Source: Planctomycetales bacterium (lineage in GTDB: Bacteria; Planctomycetota; Phycisphaerae; SM23-33). Taken from it: a DNA stretch of 16,307 nucleotides. The translations under genes and the position numbers were made by a program. Positions 13,375-16,307 of the stretch are shown one piece after another. Each line of letters opens with the position of its first letter. Within the stretch, counting starts at the first letter, position 1. The notes beneath the pieces were generated by a model. That model had not been told where the DNA came from. It ran no database searches and saw only the letters and a list, made by a program, of their open reading frames with translations. The stretch is taken from positions 1-16,307 of the forward strand of contig JAUVIQ010000038.1 of the NCBI GenBank assembly GCA_030592655.1, given 5' to 3'.

Positions 13375-14301
13375 GTGACGAGGCTACCATTGAAATATCT
13401 CGTGTTGCTAATAGCGGTGCTGCCAAGTTGCGACAAAAAGGATACGCAAGACCGTACGTTGCCTCATGAGCGGACTGTTTCGAGTCAACCCACCTCGGCC
13501 CCGGTAACATTGCATAGGATCAGGATCAGGCTGGTGAGCTTTACGCAATTCCCAGGCCGTTATCGTTGCGGTGACTGGGAACACGAGGTCCGCTTAGCAA
13601 CGACCCGGGCCGAGGTAAGCGTGAGCGCATACGAACTTCTGATTCGCTATCGAGGCAAAGTGGTTACGCCGGGCGGCCATTGCGACTTTGTTCGGACGCC
13701 TTGGGGCGCCGCCCGCTCGCTGGGGGGCAGATGGATTCCTCCAGGATGCAGCCTAGGGGGACGATTTGAAATGCTGTCCTTGACGAGTGACGAGTTGGCA
13801 CGTGGCAAGGATATTACACCCCCAGGAGCGAGTGTTGAACAAGCAAATCGTCCAACAAAGCAGGATCGGTTGACGGACTGTCTGCTGGCATTAGAGCATC
13901 CCGCCCGTTGGGTACGGATGGATGCCGCCCGTCACCTCGGCAGACTGGGGCCGGAAGGTAAGGGCGGTGTCGAAAAAATCGCGGAGATGTTGAAGACCGC
14001 CGGACCGGACAGCCATGAAATTGTCATGCTGGTTACGCTGATAGAGGCGTTAGGGCGGATTGGCCCGGATGCTCGGTCGGCTATGAGCCTGATCAAACAG
14101 TTCTCACGCCATCGAGACCCAAACGTGCGTGCCGCCACGATATGGGCGGTTACTCGCATCACCGACTTCGAAACCGATGCTCAACCATTTTGCGCCGGGA
14201 TGCTCGGCGATCCAGATGAAAGCGTTAGAGCAGCAGCGAAGTCGGCGATGGCACATATCCGTGAGAAGAACCCGCCGCCGGAGCCGGTGAATAAACCGTA
14301 G
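13375..14301 (+). CDS. HEAT-repeat lipoprotein
   Basis: This encodes 308 residues from a GTG start at 13375. That start is chosen because AAGGAG (13363-13368) lies 6 bases before it and the resulting N-terminus is a textbook lipoprotein signal (MTRLPLKYLVLLIAVLPSC, C19 lipidated). An in-frame ATG at 13327 would bury the signal behind 16 extra residues. After a Thr/Ser/Pro-rich linker, residues 45-150 form an unrecognised beta-rich region. Residues 170-300 carry three or so HEAT-like helical repeats: HPARWVRMDAARHLGRLGP, SHEIVMLVTLIEALGRIGP, DPNVRAATIWAVTRI, and DPDESVRAAAKSAMAHI. HEAT repeats mediate protein binding, and the partner is unknown. The gene is flanked by repeats upstream and runs convergently into the YhcG-type gene 31 bp away. 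Its last 14 bp plus flank (AAACCGTAGGAAGA) equal the end of aclA. Confidence 0.8.
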   Translation: MTRLPLKYLVLLIAVLPSCDKKDTQDRTLPHERTVSSQPTSAPVTLHRIRIRLVSFTQFPGRYRCGDWEHEVRLATTRAEVSVSAYELLIRYRGKVVTPGGHCDFVRTPWGAARSLGGRWIPPGCSLGGRFEMLSLTSDELARGKDITPPGASVEQANRPTKQDRLTDCLLALEHPARWVRMDAARHLGRLGPEGKGGVEKIAEMLKTAGPDSHEIVMLVTLIEALGRIGPDARSAMSLIKQFSRHRDPNVRAATIWAVTRITDFETDAQPFCAGMLGDPDESVRAAAKSAMAHIREKNPPPEPVNKP

Positions 14302-14332
14302 GAAGAGAGGCAAGTATCAGGGCATGGTCCAT

Positions 14333-15445
14333 TCACTGACGGATTCGTGGCGTCTGGCGGACATCTTTGGCTTCTAATCTGGCGCGGGCCAGGCGGACTG
14401 CATCGTGCAATTTCTTGCGCAGCAGATCGCGCGGAGGAAGTTCGGTCATGTAGGCGGCCACACGGATTCCGCTTCGACCAAGCCGGAGCAACTCGACATG
14501 CTCGCTGGACTTCCCCGCACAAAGGATCAAACCAATGGGCGGTTCCTCATGCTCCTGTCGCTCGTTTTTATCCAGCCAGCGGAGGTACAGTTCCATCTGA
14601 CCCTTGTCGCCGGCCTGAAAACGACCCAGTTTCAGATCAATGGCTACCAGACGCCGCAGTTTTCGGTGAAAGAAAAGCAGGTCGATATAGTAATCCTCGT
14701 CATCGACGGTAATACGTTTCTGGCGGGCAAGGAAGCTGAAGCCCACGCCCAATTCCAGGATAAACGCTTCCATCTCGCGCAGGATCGCCGATTCGATGTC
14801 TTTCTCGCTGTACGTGTCCTTCAGGCCGAGGAAATCGAGGAAGTATGGATCGCGGAATACCAGGTCGGGCGTGAGCGTGTCGCCTTCCCGCAAATCAGCC
14901 AGTTCCTGCTTCGCCAGTTCAGCGGGTTTCTTCGATATGGCCGTCCGCTCGAAGAGCATACCGCTGACCTTCTTGCGGAGAGTGCGCACGCTCCACCGCT
15001 CAATTCGGCACATTTCAGCATAGAACTCACGCTGGAGGTCGTCTTCGAGAGGGATGATGGCAACGAAATGACTCCAGCTCAATTGTCGTGACAGTGTAAC
15101 GACAATTCGTTCTGACGAGAAACACTCCGCAAACTGTATCATCCTGCGAAGATTCTTGTCGGTGAATCCGTTGCCATAATCCGCGACTAATTGTGCAGAC
15201 ACTGTCTGCACAATCTCCCGTCCGTACTCGGCGCGCTCATCTTTCAGGATGTCCTTGCGAATTCGCCGACCGACCTCCCAATAGAGCACGACCAGGGCGG
15301 AGTTGACCGACCTGCCTACCGCCTCGCGGGTCTGCTCGATTAATGAGCGAAGATCACGAACGAGACCCGTGGGCGCTTTGCGGGAATCTGTAAGAGATTT
15401 CTTCTTAACACGGACAATTTGCTTCTTGTTTGATTTACGGGCCAA
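14333..15445 (-). CDS. YhcG-family PD-(D/E)XK nuclease-domain protein (DUF1016)
   Basis: This encodes 370 residues, the usual size for the family. The N-terminal DUF1016 half (30-180) has ALVVLYWEVGRRI, GREIVQTVSAQL, FTDKNLRRMIQFAE, LSWSHFVAIIPL, REFYAEMCRIERWSVRTLRKK and MLFERTAIS. The C-terminal nuclease half (195-345) has DLVFRDPYFLDFLGL and ILREMEAFILELG. Its active-site segment is YYIDLLFFHRKLRRLVAIDLK, with D255 and D270-x-K272, and Q283 follows in GQMELYLRW. The core PD-(D/E)XK residues are intact, so it is probably an active DNase. Its biological role is poorly defined, and relatives are common near mobile elements and restriction systems. The start is TTG, strongly supported by AAGGAG 7 bases upstream (15453-15458 on the plus strand). 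The gene lies inside the islet bounded by the aclA-tail repeats. Confidence 0.92.
   Translation of the reverse strand: MARKSNKKQIVRVKKKSLTDSRKAPTGLVRDLRSLIEQTREAVGRSVNSALVVLYWEVGRRIRKDILKDERAEYGREIVQTVSAQLVADYGNGFTDKNLRRMIQFAECFSSERIVVTLSRQLSWSHFVAIIPLEDDLQREFYAEMCRIERWSVRTLRKKVSGMLFERTAISKKPAELAKQELADLREGDTLTPDLVFRDPYFLDFLGLKDTYSEKDIESAILREMEAFILELGVGFSFLARQKRITVDDEDYYIDLLFFHRKLRRLVAIDLKLGRFQAGDKGQMELYLRWLDKNERQEHEEPPIGLILCAGKSSEHVELLRLGRSGIRVAAYMTELPPRDLLRKKLHDAVRLARARLEAKDVRQTPRIRQ
15081..15107. repeat. Inverted repeat within the nuclease gene
   Basis: AATTGTCGT and ACGACAATT are separated by 9 bases. It lies in the codons for IVVTLSRQL and is related in sequence and encoded peptide to the palindrome at 15190-15214. 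Confidence 0.75.
15190..15214. repeat. 25-bp perfect palindrome within the nuclease gene
   Basis: ATTGTGCAGACA, a single central C, and TGTCTGCACAAT form a perfect inverted repeat inside the coding sequence, in the codons for IVQTVSAQL. Confidence 0.85.
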
Positions 15446-15514
15446 GATTGCTCTCCTTCGATATGGGAGATACTATCGAACTCTCATCCTCGCTTCAACA
15501 ACCCTCTGTTGATC

Positions 15515-15576
15515 CGAATCGGAACAAAAGACACAACCGCACTAACCAGCCCAAAACCACTGGAAAAACCGTAGGA
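15515..15576 (+). repeat. Right copy of 62-bp direct repeat (aclA tail relic)
   Basis: This non-coding stretch translates in one frame as RIGTKDTTALTSPKPLEKP followed by a TAG stop, against RIGTKDTTALTTPKPLGKP in the true large subunit. Three of the five base differences are synonymous. It is therefore descended from a real aclA 3' end and has no gene body before it: upstream sequence up to the nuclease gene does not match aclA. The stretch 15446-15659 otherwise holds only the promoter of the next gene. Confidence 0.9.
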
Positions 15577-15606
15577 CGGACTCTGTGCCCTTACGCCATT
15601 CTTATT

Positions 15607-15637
15607 TTGTATTATATCGCCGATTAACGTCTATAAT
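15607..15637 (+). promoter_or_regulatory. Possible promoter of the chimeric gene
   Basis: A consensus TATAAT at 15632-15637 lies 22 bases before the ATG. TTGTAT at 15607-15612 is the best -35 candidate, at a long spacing of 19. AAAGGA at 15646-15651 is the ribosome-binding site, 8 bases before the ATG. The good -10 and the RBS fit a native antitoxin-type promoter inherited with the N-terminal part. Confidence 0.5.
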
Positions 15638-15659
15638 GGTGCATGAAAGGACAAACGAT

Positions 15660-16307
15660 ATGGTAGTGAAGGATATTGCCAGGAACGTTATCGACGCGCT
15701 TCCCGATCAGGCGAGCATGGACGATATTATTCATGCCCTGTATGTCAACGCCAAGTTTGAGCACGGCGAACGGGAAATTCGTCAAGGCCAGGGCGCCCCC
15801 CACGAGCAGGCCAGGCAAAGCGTTCCTTGCACCGTTTTGGATTTTGGCGCCCGACCGGACGGCGAGATGGACAATTCGGAGGCATTCGGTAAGTTCATCG
15901 ACGCCCTTCTCGAACGGGGCGGCGGGACGCTGTCCATACCCGACGGCGTGTACAGCCTGGGCGAGACCCTCAGCCTTCCACCCGGCGTAAGCCTGCAACT
16001 GACGCCCGGCGCGACGCTCCGCGCAATGGACGGCTTCAAGGGCGATGCCGTGGTGGAAACAAGAGTTGCCGACGAGTTTTACGAGGACCAGAGCATTCGC
16101 GGCGGGACGATTGACGGAAACAAGCAGGAACTTATCGGCCTGCGGGTCCCGAAGGCCAATCGCGTCTTTATCGGAGACATGCTGATTCAGAACGCCCTGA
16201 CCAAGGGCCTGCATATCGGCGTTGATGGGCACTACTACGAGGTTAGCGTTGCTAACGTCCGCTGCCGCGTCGCTCCCGGCGTGAAGGCTGCGCCAGGAAG
16301 CATCGGC
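15660..16307 (+). CDS. Antitoxin-like N-terminus fused to pectate-lyase-type beta-helix (partial)
   Basis: The frame is open from ATG 15660 to the window end: 216 residues seen, 3' end missing. Residues 1-53 (AIDALPDQASMDDIIHALYV-type pattern, then EREIRQGQGAPHEQARQ) resemble small toxin-antitoxin antitoxins, which have the form 'LPdxAsxdDiixxLYVxxKxexGxxexxxGxgxxHeeA'. From residue 57 the sequence becomes TVLDFGARPDGEMDNSEAFG, GGGTLSIPDGVYSLG, LPPGVSLQLTPGATLRA and GGTIDGNKQELIGLRV. This is the N-terminal part of a pectate_lyase_3-type right-handed beta-helix, a family of usually exported polysaccharide-active enzymes. There is no signal peptide, unlike normal relatives, so the product as encoded would stay in the cytoplasm. 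It starts 84 bases after the aclA-tail relic. The catalytic part lies beyond the window. A rearrangement joining two genes is the simplest reading. Confidence 0.8.
   Translation, partial: MVVKDIARNVIDALPDQASMDDIIHALYVNAKFEHGEREIRQGQGAPHEQARQSVPCTVLDFGARPDGEMDNSEAFGKFIDALLERGGGTLSIPDGVYSLGETLSLPPGVSLQLTPGATLRAMDGFKGDAVVETRVADEFYEDQSIRGGTIDGNKQELIGLRVPKANRVFIGDMLIQNALTKGLHIGVDGHYYEVSVANVRCRVAPGVKAAPGSIG

Noticed and set aside
15624..16232. Minus-strand 202-codon frame
   Set aside because: It is antisense to the beta-helix gene, whose motifs (DFGARPDG, GGGTLSIPDGVY) are recognisable on the plus strand.

Overview
The window most likely comes from a planctomycete-like bacterium, probably an anaerobic member of the Phycisphaerae type. 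This is inferred from gene content and not from a marker gene. The evidence is a DksA-family gene beside lspA, large secreted or lipid-anchored proteins with HEAT and propeller repeats, a neutral-ceramidase-family fragment, a divergent two-gene ATP-citrate-lyase-like enzyme, and many palindromic intergenic repeats. The layout is a patchwork of short operons separated by repeats and gene wreckage, typical of an accessory or rearranged region.

Region 1 (1-2570): repeat-rich DNA with a 30-bp perfect palindrome and a 10-bp-unit tandem array surrounds a small helix-turn-helix-like gene. A minus-strand pair follows: a DksA/TraR-like regulator, then signal peptidase II. A tRNA-Asn(GUU) with its own promoter faces the other way.

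Region 2 (2845-3963): an MNT nucleotidyltransferase and a HEPN protein form an overlapping toxin-antitoxin-type pair. They overlap a serine recombinase relic that keeps its N-terminus and its zinc ribbon but has lost the middle.

Region 3 (4088-9049, minus strand): a secreted HEAT plus beta-propeller protein, a ceramidase-family fragment, a CBS-HEPN fusion protein with an intact RX4H RNase motif, and a large lipoprotein whose reading frame contains an inserted inverted-repeat element of REP/MITE type.

Region 4 (9385-12785): a promoter and a translationally coupled gene pair encode an ATP-citrate-lyase-like enzyme (small ATP-grasp subunit, then large ligase plus citrate-synthase-fold subunit). 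Some lyase active-site positions differ from the human enzyme as I recall it.

Region 5 (12786-16307): the last 62 bp of the large-subunit gene recur at 15515-15576 with 5 differences. Between the two copies lie two structured inverted-repeat elements, a HEAT-repeat lipoprotein gene and a YhcG-type PD-(D/E)XK nuclease gene. This looks like an islet flanked by direct repeats. Just beyond it is an open reading frame that fuses an antitoxin-like N-terminus to a pectate-lyase-type beta-helix and runs off the window.

The strongest leads are the CBS-HEPN protein, the islet bounded by the gene-tail duplication, the antitoxin/beta-helix chimera, and the in-frame palindromic insertion. No CRISPR array, rRNA or intact transposase was seen.
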